NCBI RefSeq assembly: GCF_001981525.1
Contig: NZ_MPSB01000002.1
Span: forward strand, 310,001-374,000
DNA length: 64,000 nt
Direction: 5' to 3'
Source of the DNA: Sphingomonas jeddahensis
GTDB taxonomy: Bacteria; Pseudomonadota; Alphaproteobacteria; Sphingomonadales; Sphingomonadaceae
The notes below the pieces were generated by a model. The model was not told the DNA's origin and did no database searches. It saw only the letters and a list, made by a program, of their open reading frames with translations. Both the position numbers and the translations under genes were made by a program. The first letter of the stretch is position 1, and each line of letters starts with the position of its first letter. Below are positions 36,150 to 45,204 of the stretch, piece after piece.

Positions 36150-36665
36150 CTACGGCCGCGGGCGGCTCCGATTGTGTCCGCCCGCGCTATACATCAGATC
36201 CGCAGTCCGAGCTGCGTCGTGGCCCGACTTTTCGTCGTCGACCGACATGAAGACCGCGCCGTTCTTCATACGCGGGTTGTAGTACTCCGCGTCTTCGTCG
36301 CTGACGCCGTGCTTCTTGAGCACTTCGTTGAAGGAACCGAATGCTGCGCCCGCAAGAGCGCCGATACCGATCGCTTCGGGAACCGCAGACGCAGCTATGG
36401 CGCCGGCCGCAGCAAGCGGCCCAACCCCGGGGATCGCCAGCGCAGCAACGCCTAAGCCGGCACCCAGCGCCCCTCCCCCGAGGATACCGCGAACTAAGTT
36501 GGTATGATCTTCGTCCGTGATGTTGCCGTCAGCGTCGGTCGTGGTCGTCGTGCGTCCGTGATGCGCAACCATCGAAATCGAGTCGTCCCGCACCCCTGCG
36601 GCACGCATGTCGTTCACCGCGCGGGTGGCATGATCGTGAGTGTCGAAAATGGCATGCGTTGGCAT
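36150..36665 (-). CDS. YflT/GSP17M-like general stress protein with glycine-rich segment
   Basis: A 171-residue protein whose N-terminus (THAIFDTHDHATRAVNDMRA, DDSISMVAHHG) matches the general-stress-protein-17M domain. The middle is a Gly/Ala membrane-inserting segment (GILGGGALGAGLGVAALAIP) like a glycine zipper, and the C-terminus has the partner half of the domain (GVSDEDAEYYNPRMKNGAVF). Proteins of this type are usually part of the general stress regulon in alphaproteobacteria. AAGGAGAG precedes the ATG, and an EcfG-like promoter lies upstream. Confidence 0.85.
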   Translation of the reverse strand: MPTHAIFDTHDHATRAVNDMRAAGVRDDSISMVAHHGRTTTTTDADGNITDEDHTNLVRGILGGGALGAGLGVAALAIPGVGPLAAAGAIAASAVPEAIGIGALAGAAFGSFNEVLKKHGVSDEDAEYYNPRMKNGAVFMSVDDEKSGHDAARTADLMYSAGGHNRSRPRP

Positions 36666-36694
36666 GGCTACTCTCCTTAGCTCTGCCGGCTTTA

Positions 36695-36718
36695 AACGCC
36701 GATCGCGCCCAGAGTTCC
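36695..36718 (-). promoter_or_regulatory. candidate EcfG-type stress promoter
   Basis: Read on the minus strand, GGAAC (36718-36714) is followed after 15 bp by CGTT (36698-36695). The alphaproteobacterial general-stress sigma factor EcfG recognises GGAAC with a CGTT-like -10 at about 16-17 bp, so the spacing is one base short. A palindrome GTTGCGCAAC lies upstream at 36756-36765. Confidence 0.45.
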
Positions 36719-36765
36719 AAGCCTACTCGCCACGCGTGTTCACCAGCATTGTCGCGTTGCGCAAC

Positions 36766-37113
36766 CACACCAGGCGTTAAAAGCCGCTCAAGTGAGTGCT
36801 AAGACCCACCAGGTGACATTCAGTAGTGCAGGTAGCTTCCCGACAGCAGGCGTCCATTCATGCAAATGGTCGGTAGTCATCGTGGGCGCCGATGAGGCTA
36901 AGTTCAAGGACGCGAAGCGCCTTCGGGACCTGCGTGACCGAGAGCGCTTCGGCCGTGTTGTCGCGACGGTCCACCTCTCGCGCTCATGCCGTGGCAAAGA
37001 GCCGGCGCGACACTGCCACTGCGTGCCTCCTACAGGCTCGTGAGCCTTCACGTGAATCGCGCACTACGATAGCTGCAAACCGAGCGAAAGCACCAGGCGG
37101 CGTGTAACCAGCG
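36766..37113. other. intergenic region, no gene recognised
   Basis: About 350 bp between the stress protein and the LOV-HTH gene. The open frame 36792-37043 (83 residues) has neither a good ribosome site nor any recognisable motif, and I do not call it a gene. Confidence 0.4.
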
Positions 37114-37731
37114 ATGAGGACCGATTTGATAGGGCGTTCCAAGGAAGAGCGAGAGCTCGTCGGTTCGATCCAACTTTCGCCGATCGCTTCGATCGTCACC
37201 AATCCGAACCTAAGCGACAACCCGATCATCGCTGCCAACCACGCATTCGAGCAGCTCACCGGTTACGGCCTCGCAGAGCTTATCGGTCAGAACTGCCGGA
37301 TCCTCGCCGGGCCGGAGACCTCGAACGCGGCGTCGGCAGCGCTCAGCCGCGCTGTCGCAAGAGCCAGCCCGGTGGTGGTTGAGTTGGTCAACTACCGCAA
37401 GGACGGAAGCACGTTCCTGAATGCCGTGATGGTGGCGCCGGTCTTCGACGATGGAGGCCGCCTCGCATATTTTGTCGGCAGCCAGATGGAAGTGAACGAG
37501 CGGCAAGCAGGGGCTGTTAAGGCTGCCGCCGCAGAGCGTATCAGCGATCTCACAGCACAGCAGCGCGCGGTCTTGCGGCTGATGGCGCGCGGCCTGCGCA
37601 ATCGGCAAATCGGTGAGGCACTTGGCCTGGCCGAGAAGACCATCAAGATGCATCGAGGCGCCATGGTAAAGCGTCTAGGTGTGTCTTCGACGGCTGAAGC
37701 CATGCGCCTCGCGATCGAGGCCGGCCTGTAA
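37114..37731 (+). CDS. LOV-HTH blue-light-responsive transcription factor, EL222-like
   Basis: A 205-residue one-component photoreceptor. Residues of about 18-125 are a LOV (PAS) domain: SPIASIVTN, NPIIAANHAFEQLTGY, the flavin-adduct motif GQNCRILAG with Cys61, VELVNYRKDGSTFLNAV, and YFVGSQMEV with the conserved Gln. Residues 143-200 are a LuxR-type HTH (LTAQQRAVLRLMARGLRNRQ, EKTIKMHRGAMVKRLG). This is the layout of Erythrobacter EL222, which dimerises and binds DNA in blue light. Ile follows Arg where Phe is usual in NCRFL, which may tune the photocycle. It is the only light-sensing candidate in the window; targets are unknown. Confidence 0.9.
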   Translation: MRTDLIGRSKEERELVGSIQLSPIASIVTNPNLSDNPIIAANHAFEQLTGYGLAELIGQNCRILAGPETSNAASAALSRAVARASPVVVELVNYRKDGSTFLNAVMVAPVFDDGGRLAYFVGSQMEVNERQAGAVKAAAAERISDLTAQQRAVLRLMARGLRNRQIGEALGLAEKTIKMHRGAMVKRLGVSSTAEAMRLAIEAGL

Positions 37732-37849
37732 GCGGCGCAGCCGCCTCGTTGAAAGAAGGCGGCACGCGATTCCCGTTGCACCCTCCACTTGACCCACTAT
37801 GGACTTTGGTCTGGGGTGTTGAGCCGGGGGGCTATCACGGGATCAGATT

Positions 37850-40201
37850 TTGTCGACGTCCGAGTTTCAGAAGCAACCACCTGCCGAGACGTTTCAGCGG
37901 CTCGTCGACGCGATCACCGACTACGCGCTGTACATGCTCGACACAGAGGGCCGGATCGTGACCTGGAACGCAGGTGCCGAGCGGTTCAAGGGCTATGCCT
38001 CAGACGAGATCATCGGGGAGCACTTCTCGCGCTTTTTCACGCAGGAGGACCGCGATGCGGGTCTTCCGGCGCGCGCCCTTGCGACGGCAGCACGGGAGGG
38101 TCGCTTCGAGGCCGAGGGCTGGCGTGTGCGCAAGGACGGCACCCGTTTCTGGGCGAATGCCGTTCTCGATCCTATCCGCGACGATGCCGGCCGGCTGATC
38201 GGCTTCGCTAAGATCACCCGCGACATCACCGAACGCAAGGATCGCGAGCGGGCGCTGCGAGAAAGCGAGCGTCGCTTCCAGTTACTCGTCGGGTCAGTCG
38301 ACGATTACGCCATCTACATGCTCGATACTCAGGGCCACGTGGCAACCTGGAACGCGGGTGCGCGGCGCTTCAAGGGATACGAGGCCGAGGAGATCATCGG
38401 CGAGCATTTCTCCCGGTTCTTTCTTCCCGAAGATCGGCGCGACGGCCTCCCCTCTCGCATCCTGAAGACGGCTGCCGAGAAGAAGCGATTCGAGATGGAG
38501 GGATGGCGGCTGCGCAAGGACGGCACGAAGTTCCTCGCGCATGTTGTCGTCGACGCCATCCACGAAGACGGGGACCTGGTCGGCTTCGCGAAGATCACGA
38601 GGGACATCACCGAAAAACGGCGCCTCGAGCAAGCGACCTACGATAGCGCGCTGCAGCTTCGCATGCTCGTTCAGGGTGTACGCGATTACGCGATTTACAT
38701 GCTCGACACCCGCGGCAGGATCACGACCTGGAACTCTGGGGCCAGGGCGATCAAGGGCTATGAGGAGGAAGAAGTGCTGGGACAGCATTTCTCGCTCTTC
38801 TACACCGAGGAAGATCGCGTCCGGGGCAGACCGGTTACCGCGCTGGAGACCTCTCTTCGGGAGGGTAAGTTCGAGGCCCAGGCACAGCGCGTGCGAAAGG
38901 ACGGATCGCTGTTCTGGGCTCACGTCTTGATCGACCCGATCTACAACGAGCTCGGCGAGCATGTCGGCTTCGCCAAGATCACGCGCGACATATCAGATCG
39001 CAAGCTGGTCGAGGCTGAGCTTCGGCAAACGCAGGAAGCCCTGCTCCAATCGCAAAAGCTGCAAGCGCTTGGCGAGCTAGCAGGTGGCATCGCGCATGAT
39101 TTCAACAATATGATGACGGTGATGCGCGGCTCGGCTGATTTCATGCTGCGCCAGCCCGATCTGCCCGTCGACAAGCGAAATCGCTATCTGAACGTCATGT
39201 TGGAGACGGCAGAGCGAGCAACCAGTCTGACCTCTCAGCTCCTTGCATTCGCGCGGCGCCAGCCCCTTGAACCTGAGGTCGTCGACCTCAGCGTTCGCTT
39301 GGATGCACTGGGCGAGATGCTCCAGCGAACGCTCGGAAGCCTCTTCGAACTAAAGCTCGATCTCGCCCCGGCCCTGTGGCTCGTTGAGGTGGATCCGACG
39401 GGACTGGAAGCCGCTTTACTCAACGCGGTCCTGAATGCCCGTGATGCCATGCCGGGCGGCGGAAGGATCACCATCACGACCAGAAACGTCACCCGAGCTG
39501 GAGAAGACGGAGTCACGCTGTTGATCAGTGACACGGGCCACGGGATCTCGCCTGAAACGCTTCAGCGAGTGTTCGAGCCCTTCTTCACGACCAAGCCTAC
39601 AGGTAAAGGCACCGGTCTGGGCCTGTCCCAGATCCATGGGTATGCCCTTCAATCAGGCGGATCGGCGAGTATCGAGTCCGAGGTGGGACACGGTACCACT
39701 GTTGAGGTTTGGTTGCCCCGAACGGCTAGGCAGCGCGAAAGGGCCCTTGTGCCCGCAGGCGACACCCAGGTGCCGGCGGGACTCAGGGTTCTCGTCGTAG
39801 AAGATAGCGAGCACGTCCGTTATTTTGCCCGCCAGCTCCTAGACGATCTCGGCTGCAAGGTCATCGAGGCTTCCAACGGAAACGAGGCGCTCGAGCTGAT
39901 GAAGGCGCACTCCGTCGATCTGGTGTTCTCGGATATCGTCATGCCGGGGATGAACGGCCTCGAGCTCGCAAAGCGGATCAAGGAAACCTTTGAGGACGTA
40001 CCCGTGCTCCTGGCCAGCGGCTACAGCAGCAAGCAGTTCATACCCAAGAACGAACGGGAGTTTCCGATCCTTCGCAAGCCGTACAAAATCGAGACGCTTG
40101 CCGCAGGAATCAATCAACTCGCGGGTACTATGCCCGGTCGCCGGCTCGACTGGAAGGCAAGTGAGCCGCCGTCGGTGAACGCGCAAATACGCGTTCCTTA
40201 G
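37850..40201 (+). CDS. hybrid sensor histidine kinase with three near-identical tandem PAS domains
   Basis: A soluble 783-residue kinase without TM helices. Three PAS domains repeat almost verbatim, each opening DYAxYMLDTxG then WNxGA and ending GFAKITRDI; equivalent Asp residues are 24, 152 and 279, a period of 127-128 residues. HisKA with His416 (GGIAHDFNN), HATPase (NARDAMPGGG, GKGTGLGLSQIHG) and a receiver (VLVVEDSEHVRYF, FSDIVMPGMNG, LRKPYK) follow. TTG at 37850 is the only start available after an in-frame stop at 37820-37822. It lies downstream of the LOV-HTH gene (118-nt gap) and could share its transcript. Confidence 0.92.
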   Translation: MSTSEFQKQPPAETFQRLVDAITDYALYMLDTEGRIVTWNAGAERFKGYASDEIIGEHFSRFFTQEDRDAGLPARALATAAREGRFEAEGWRVRKDGTRFWANAVLDPIRDDAGRLIGFAKITRDITERKDRERALRESERRFQLLVGSVDDYAIYMLDTQGHVATWNAGARRFKGYEAEEIIGEHFSRFFLPEDRRDGLPSRILKTAAEKKRFEMEGWRLRKDGTKFLAHVVVDAIHEDGDLVGFAKITRDITEKRRLEQATYDSALQLRMLVQGVRDYAIYMLDTRGRITTWNSGARAIKGYEEEEVLGQHFSLFYTEEDRVRGRPVTALETSLREGKFEAQAQRVRKDGSLFWAHVLIDPIYNELGEHVGFAKITRDISDRKLVEAELRQTQEALLQSQKLQALGELAGGIAHDFNNMMTVMRGSADFMLRQPDLPVDKRNRYLNVMLETAERATSLTSQLLAFARRQPLEPEVVDLSVRLDALGEMLQRTLGSLFELKLDLAPALWLVEVDPTGLEAALLNAVLNARDAMPGGGRITITTRNVTRAGEDGVTLLISDTGHGISPETLQRVFEPFFTTKPTGKGTGLGLSQIHGYALQSGGSASIESEVGHGTTVEVWLPRTARQRERALVPAGDTQVPAGLRVLVVEDSEHVRYFARQLLDDLGCKVIEASNGNEALELMKAHSVDLVFSDIVMPGMNGLELAKRIKETFEDVPVLLASGYSSKQFIPKNEREFPILRKPYKIETLAAGINQLAGTMPGRRLDWKASEPPSVNAQIRVP

Positions 40202-40522
40202 CCGGCGCCCTGGCGGCAGCGGAGACCCACAATCCGCCGCTCAGCCGCGTTTCAGCGCTCCCCAAAACCCGACGCTCGTTATTCGCGGCCACGCGCACAG
40301 CTACGCGCCAAAAGCTGACGGTACAGAGGTTCGGATGCCGGGCGCAAAGCGGCTGTTCGCCATCAGCCCCGGTGGCGTCTGCCGTTTTGACCTGAAGCCG
40401 CAGAATCAAGTGCTTGGTGCGTGGTCGAATGAATTCTAAACGAACGCGATGCCGACTTCTCACCTTCACCTGGACGACAGTCTCCCGGTTCCGAAGCCCG
40501 CACCGTACGAGGGCGCCTACCG
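40202..40522. other. intergenic region, nothing recognised
   Basis: These 321 bp after the hybrid kinase hold no gene I can support. A short frame on the plus strand (from about 40450) stops at 40525 just as the KOW-like frame begins in another register, so an N-terminal part of that gene may have been lost here by frameshift. Confidence 0.4.
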
Positions 40523-40798
40523 TTGATCGGCTACCGCGAGATCGCCGCGCTGCGTGCCAAGGAGGAAAAGGAGCGCGAGCGGATCGCCCTGGCTGAACGC
40601 AAGGCCAAGCAGCCGCGCTTCGACAAAGGCCAGGGCGTGCGCTGCGATGAGCCTTCGTTCACGGGACTGGTCGGCCACGTGGTCGAGATGCGCGAGGGCA
40701 AGGCCGTCGTGTCGTTCGGCGGGCCGTTCACGTTCAACATTGCCTCTTGGCTGCTGCAACCAGATCAGCTATCCGATGTTCCTGTTTTGGCCGCATGA
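40523..40798 (+). CDS. KOW/NusG-C-like small protein, possibly truncated
   Basis: The 91-residue product begins at TTG (IGYREIAALRAKEEKERERI), with a charged helix followed by a roughly 55-residue segment FDKGQGVRCDEPSFTGLVGH / VVEMREGKAVVSFGG. The pattern of a basic strand, Phe-x-Gly and Val-x-x-x-x-Gly-x-Ala resembles the KOW domain at the C-terminus of NusG-like antiterminators. The N-terminal NGN domain is absent, so it may be a fragment or a phage-type KOW protein. It sits among phage remnants. The assignment is tentative. Confidence 0.45.
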   Translation: MIGYREIAALRAKEEKERERIALAERKAKQPRFDKGQGVRCDEPSFTGLVGHVVEMREGKAVVSFGGPFTFNIASWLLQPDQLSDVPVLAA

Positions 40799-41221
40799 GC
40801 GGCTTCGGACCACGCAGAGCTAAGGGTGCCAAGCCAGCCGCGTCGTTCCCCTGAGCCGGCCGCATGTGCGGCGGGTGGACAGCGTGAGCTGCGCCCTCTC
40901 CAGTTTTGGTCGACCGTCTTACCCTTTGGCTGGTCCGCCTCCTCGTCCACCGGTCTGTCATCCTCTCCAGACCTGGTCGCTTGCGGCGAGGGAAGGTCTA
41001 AGCAGGGCGCCTAGGAAGGCCGTACAGCGCGCCGCTTCCTGATCGAGGCGCGGCAACCCTGCCTCATCGATCGCGCCTGCACGGCCCCTGCGTCAACCAG
41101 CCTGCCCCATGCCGGACCCATACCCCCACCCTTGGGTCCTTCCCGTCGATCCGGTCAATACGGGGGGCAGAGCGCGAAACTTTTCTAGCGCCAGGGCTGC
41201 CTAAGGGGGTTCCGGTTCCTC
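40799..41221. other. phage-like non-coding stretch
   Basis: No gene is supported in these 423 bp. The sequence just before 41222, with GGGGGGCAGAGCGCGAAACT, looks like the leader that precedes phage terminase small-subunit genes, but this is from memory and weak. Confidence 0.3.
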
Positions 41222-41342
41222 ATGGCCACCGAAGCTGAAGTCGCCGCACACCTGGACCTAAGCGACCGCCGGGTGCGGGAGCTGAAGAAGGAAGGCCTTT
41301 TCGCCTCCGTCCAGCGCGCAGGCTACGATCTCGACGCATGCC
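41222..41342 (+). pseudogene. phage terminase small subunit (Nu1-like), 5' fragment
   Basis: ATG at 41222 encodes MATEAEVAAHLDLSDRRVRE then LKKEGLFASVQRAGYDLDAC, the winged-HTH start of Nu1-type terminase small subunits. At about 41340 the similarity ends abruptly and the same DNA continues, in another frame, as a response-regulator receiver. The rest of the frame (to 41782) is Arg-rich out-of-frame translation. It is the stump left by a deletion or recombination. Confidence 0.6.
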
Positions 41343-41657
41343 GGCTCGCTTGCCGCCGACATGCTGAACGACCTCGGCTTCGAAGTCGTGGAAGCAGGCT
41401 CCGCCGAAGACGCGCTGCGGCTGCTGCAAACCGGTCGCAAGCCGGACCTGCTCGTCACCGATCACCTCATGCCCGGCATGAGCGGCGCCGAACTGGCGCA
41501 GAATGCGCGGGCGCTTCACCCGGCACTACCGATCCTTGTCGTCTCCGGCTATGCGGAAGAGGAAGGCATCACGCCGGACCTGCCTCGGCTCACGAAGCCA
41601 TTTCGGAATGCAGACCTGGCTGCGAGTCTGTTGGCACTCCTTCCGCAGGAAACCTGA
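41340..41657 (+). pseudogene. receiver domain, 3' fragment of a hybrid kinase
   Basis: The frame reads AGSLAADMLNDLGFEVVEAG then SAEDALRLLQ, LLVTDHLMPGMSGAELAQNA, ILVVSGYAEEEG and LTKPF, ending at 41657. This is the receiver of an HDFNN-type hybrid kinase like those at 32646 and 37850, with the phosphoacceptor Asp in VTDHLMP and the Lys in TKPF. The first strand with the acidic pair (VDDE) and the whole kinase are missing. It is joined directly to the terminase fragment and is unlikely to be functional. Confidence 0.75.
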
Positions 41658-41783
41658 TAGGTTCGAACCGCGATTACCACATCGGCTTACGGGCGCTATG
41701 CGGTCCACCAGCTACTGGTTCCGCCTGTGAAAGGAGGGAAATCAATGTTTCACCATTGACCCCTCTTCTGTCGTTCGTCTGAC

Positions 41784-42587
41784 TCACTCGAGTGTGACCT
41801 CCTCCGGCAGGGCGGCATGTACCGCCCAGCCCGCGCTCGGTCGGAACTCACTCCGGCTGATCGAATGCGCAGCGAGGCTGAGACGGATCCGGTCTCCTCG
41901 GAAGCTGATTTCCGCGGGCTGCGAGTGTGACAGTTCAAGCGCGAAGCGCATCGGGATTCCCATTTCGCCGCCCCAAGCAGCCCATATAGCCGTAAGCCGA
42001 TGCAACTCCGCTGTATCGCTGCGATAGAGCATCACGGTAAACACCCGGACGCACCTTGCGACGCGGAGCAGCATGTTGCGCGCCGCCGGGTCTGCGGAAC
42101 CGTCCAGCAGCCAGAAGGGTACCACCAAATCAACCGCTTCGTCGACGGCGTCGGCCAAAACTGCCACCGCTTGCCCCCAGCGAGAAAAGGCGCGCGCGTC
42201 ACCACGCCACCCGGGCCCGACATAGGGTTCGATGTCGAACTGGACGCCTCCTAGCCGGCCGTCCTGCGACGTGTTGTTCTGAAATGCGCGAATGGCCTGT
42301 GCCCTTCGGACCGCGATGCGGAGGCCGTGCCGGTCCACCATCTGCGGATCGCCTTCCACTGCGTCCACAAAGATCCCCGCAGCGCGAGCTTCATGAACGA
42401 ACCGGTCTAGCTTGTGGGGATCACAGATCGCCCCGTCGATGATGCGCAACCCGACGAACAGCCGGCGGATGCCCAACTCGCGGGCGCGAGCCAAAAGCGG
42501 TGCGCCGCGCTGCTCCCAAGCGCCAGGATCCCAAATCCAGGTTGCCATGCCCTCGAACGGTCGCCGAGGCTGATCGACGATCAACAC
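41784..42587 (-). CDS. TIM-barrel-like protein with DxE motif, possible glycosidase
   Basis: I do not recognise a named family. The 267 residues alternate strand and helix as in a TIM barrel: MATWIWDPGAW, IRRLFVGLRIIDG, AGIFVDAVEGDPQM, then GGVQFDIEPYVGPGW. DIE at the end of a predicted barrel strand resembles the catalytic DxE of glycoside hydrolase clans such as GH18. Later parts are VDLVVPFWLLDG and RVFTVMLYRSD, and a C-terminal beta domain may bind sugar. No signal peptide is seen. GTG at 42587 follows AGGAAATA. It diverges from the kinase operon and lies beside an exopolysaccharide operon, so a role in trimming that polymer is a reasonable guess. Confidence 0.7.
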   Translation of the reverse strand: MLIVDQPRRPFEGMATWIWDPGAWEQRGAPLLARARELGIRRLFVGLRIIDGAICDPHKLDRFVHEARAAGIFVDAVEGDPQMVDRHGLRIAVRRAQAIRAFQNNTSQDGRLGGVQFDIEPYVGPGWRGDARAFSRWGQAVAVLADAVDEAVDLVVPFWLLDGSADPAARNMLLRVARCVRVFTVMLYRSDTAELHRLTAIWAAWGGEMGIPMRFALELSHSQPAEISFRGDRIRLSLAAHSISRSEFRPSAGWAVHAALPEEVTLE

Positions 42588-42601
42588 TATTTCCTAACTT
42601 T

Positions 42602-42613
42602 CGGTAATTACCG
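42602..42613. promoter_or_regulatory. 12-bp perfect palindrome in the divergent promoter
   Basis: CGGTAATTACCG is fully self-complementary and lies 15-26 nt upstream of the TIM-barrel gene and about 70 nt upstream of the preferred kinase start. It is a good candidate for a dimeric regulator site that controls both directions. Confidence 0.5.
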
Positions 42614-42682
42614 CGTGTGTTAACGATCAAAGGTGCGCCCGAGCGCGGCTATCAACAACCTGCGAACTCAGCGGAAACGAGG

Positions 42683-44838
42683 ATGCGAAACCTACAACGC
42701 TGGACGCGACGATCCTTGATTGCGGCTCCGATCGGCGCTGCCCTCATCCTGCTTGTACTGACGCTTTCGGTGGCACGGGGCTTCGGGGAGATGGCGGCAC
42801 TCCGACAGGAGGTGATCCGTTCCTACGAAGCACGTTCGGAACTCCAGCGCATCCTGTCCCTGCATCAAGACCTGGAACTCGGGCAACGTGGTTACGTGAT
42901 CACCAGCGACGCGGTCTTCCTGGATCCTTACAGAGAAGCCAGCAACGAGTTGAATGCTACATTCCATCGGCTCGATGGGCGACTGGCAATGCGATCGGCC
43001 CTCCGTACGGACCTTCGCGCATTGCTGGACGAATCGAGTGCGAAACATCGTTTTGCGCAACATACCATCAATCTGACAGAGCGGGGCGACGTGGAAGCGG
43101 CCCGGCGGTTAGTGGCCGCAGGAGAGGGCAAGCGGCTGATGGACGCGATCCGCGGTCGCATTGCTCGCATTCAGGAGCTGGAGCGAGCCGAGCTCGGGCG
43201 ACGTACCGAGGCTGCGGAAGCCGCGCGCAGGCGGCTTGAGGGCCGAACCATAGCGATGCTCACCCTTCTGCTGCTGATTACGGTAGCAGCAGTGGTGCTG
43301 ATCGCCCGGAGCAGTGCTGCCCGCGCGGTAGCACTTCGGGCTGCCAAGGATCTAGCGGCCCGCAACGAGAGCATCTTCGAATTCGCCAACGACGGCATGA
43401 TCGTACTGAACCCCAGCGGCAGCATCGAAAGCCTGAACCCTTCCGCGGCGCGTATGTTCGGCTATCCCGACAAGGCCTTGCTACGGCGTGACATTGGCAC
43501 CTTGTTTGAAATCGCCCCGGATCGTGGGCGCTTGGAAACTTTCTTCACCCGGCTTGAAGGCCACACCGAGGGCCGTCTTCGTGACGTGAAGGAATTCGTC
43601 GGTCACCGGGCGGACGGCACGACCTTTCCTCTCGAGGTTTCACTCAGTCCGGTCCGGCTCGCAGACGTGACCCTCTTTCTGCTCGTGACACGTGACATCA
43701 CGGATCGCCGCCAAATCGAGCAAATGAAGGGCGAATTCGTCGCAACGGTCAGCCATGAGCTGCGCACTCCGCTGACCTCGATCGCCGGCTCGCTTGGCCT
43801 GGTCACTGGCGGGGCCGCAGGCGAGCTCCCGCCGAAGGCGGCGCGCCTGGTGCAGATCGCGCAAAGCAATTCGGCACGATTGGTCCGGTTGATCAACGAC
43901 ATCCTGGACATCGAGAAGATCGAAGCTGGCCGCATGTCGTTCGACGTCCGCCCGATCGCACTCGACATGATCCTCAAATCCGCGGTTCAGGACAATTCGG
44001 GGTTTGCCACGCAATATGGCGTCCGGCTGGAACTTGCGCCGGTGCCCACAGGCGCGGCGGTACTCGCCGACTACGACCGGCTGATGCAGGTGCTTACCAA
44101 CCTACTCTCCAATGCGATCAAGTTTTCGCCGCCCGATGCAGTGGTAACCGTCCAGGTGATCGCACTGGACCGGCGATATCGCGTCAGCGTGATTGATCGA
44201 GGCACCGGGATTCCGGAAGCATTCCGAGACCGTATCTTCAACAAATTCGCTCAGGCGGACGGCTCGGACACGCGGCAGAAGGGAGGGACCGGGCTTGGCC
44301 TGAGCATCGTACGCGAAATCGTCACTCGGCTCGGCGGGTCCATCACGTTCGATACGCAAGAGAGCGCTGGAACAACGTTCCACGTGGACCTTCCCGCCGC
44401 TGAGCTGCAGCGTGTTGCGGAGCTTTCTGTCGAGGGCGAGACGGCGTTCAAGGAACGCCGGTCGACAGAGTCCCTCCCGCATGTCCTGCACGTTGATGAT
44501 GATCCCGACGTGCTACGGGTCTTGTCGAGCGCGTTCGAGGGGCTGGCGATCCTCCAGTCCGCAACCAGTGTTGAAGAAGCTCGCGCGTTGATCCGCCGAA
44601 AGACCTTCGATGCCGCGGTGCTGGACGTCGGCATGCTGGACGGTTCCGGCCTGGATTTGGTCCCCCAGTTGCGGCAGCAACAAAGGCGTATTCCGATCGT
44701 CGTCTTCACCGCGCAGGAGGTGGAGCAATGCCGCGCGCAGGATGTTGACCTGACGCTGGTAAAGTCCCGCGCCAGCCTTGAACGCTTGGTTGCCGAGGTG
44801 ATGGAGCGGGTCAAAGGAGGCCAGAAGGAGCGACCTGC

Positions 44839-44842
<4 letters not shown>
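42683..44842 (+). CDS. CHASE3-PAS hybrid sensor histidine kinase
   Basis: A membrane kinase of 719 residues from ATG 42683 (GGAAACGAGG upstream; GTG 42617 would add 22 residues). TM1 is at about 10-30, then a helical CHASE3 domain (LHQDLELGQRGYVITSDAVF) and TM2 at about 195-215. The PAS domain (ESIFEFANDGMIVLNPSGSI) spans about 230-345. HisKA has His358 in TVSHELRTPLTS, the HATPase has NLLSNAIKFSPPDA and GTGLGLSIVREI, and a receiver ends the protein (HVDDDPDVLRVL, AVLDVGMLDGSG). The stop overlaps the receiver gene as ATGA. With the receiver and HPt it makes a phosphorelay facing the exopolysaccharide operon. Confidence 0.93.

Positions 44843-45200
<358 letters not shown>

Positions 45201-45204
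<4 letters not shown>

Noticed and set aside
36792..37043. Possible 83-residue gene upstream of the LOV-HTH gene
   Set aside because: No ribosome site, no motif, and an equally long frame on the other strand.
40128..40469. 113-residue minus-strand frame after the hybrid kinase
   Set aside because: It overlaps the kinase 3' end, is Arg-rich and matches no family I know.
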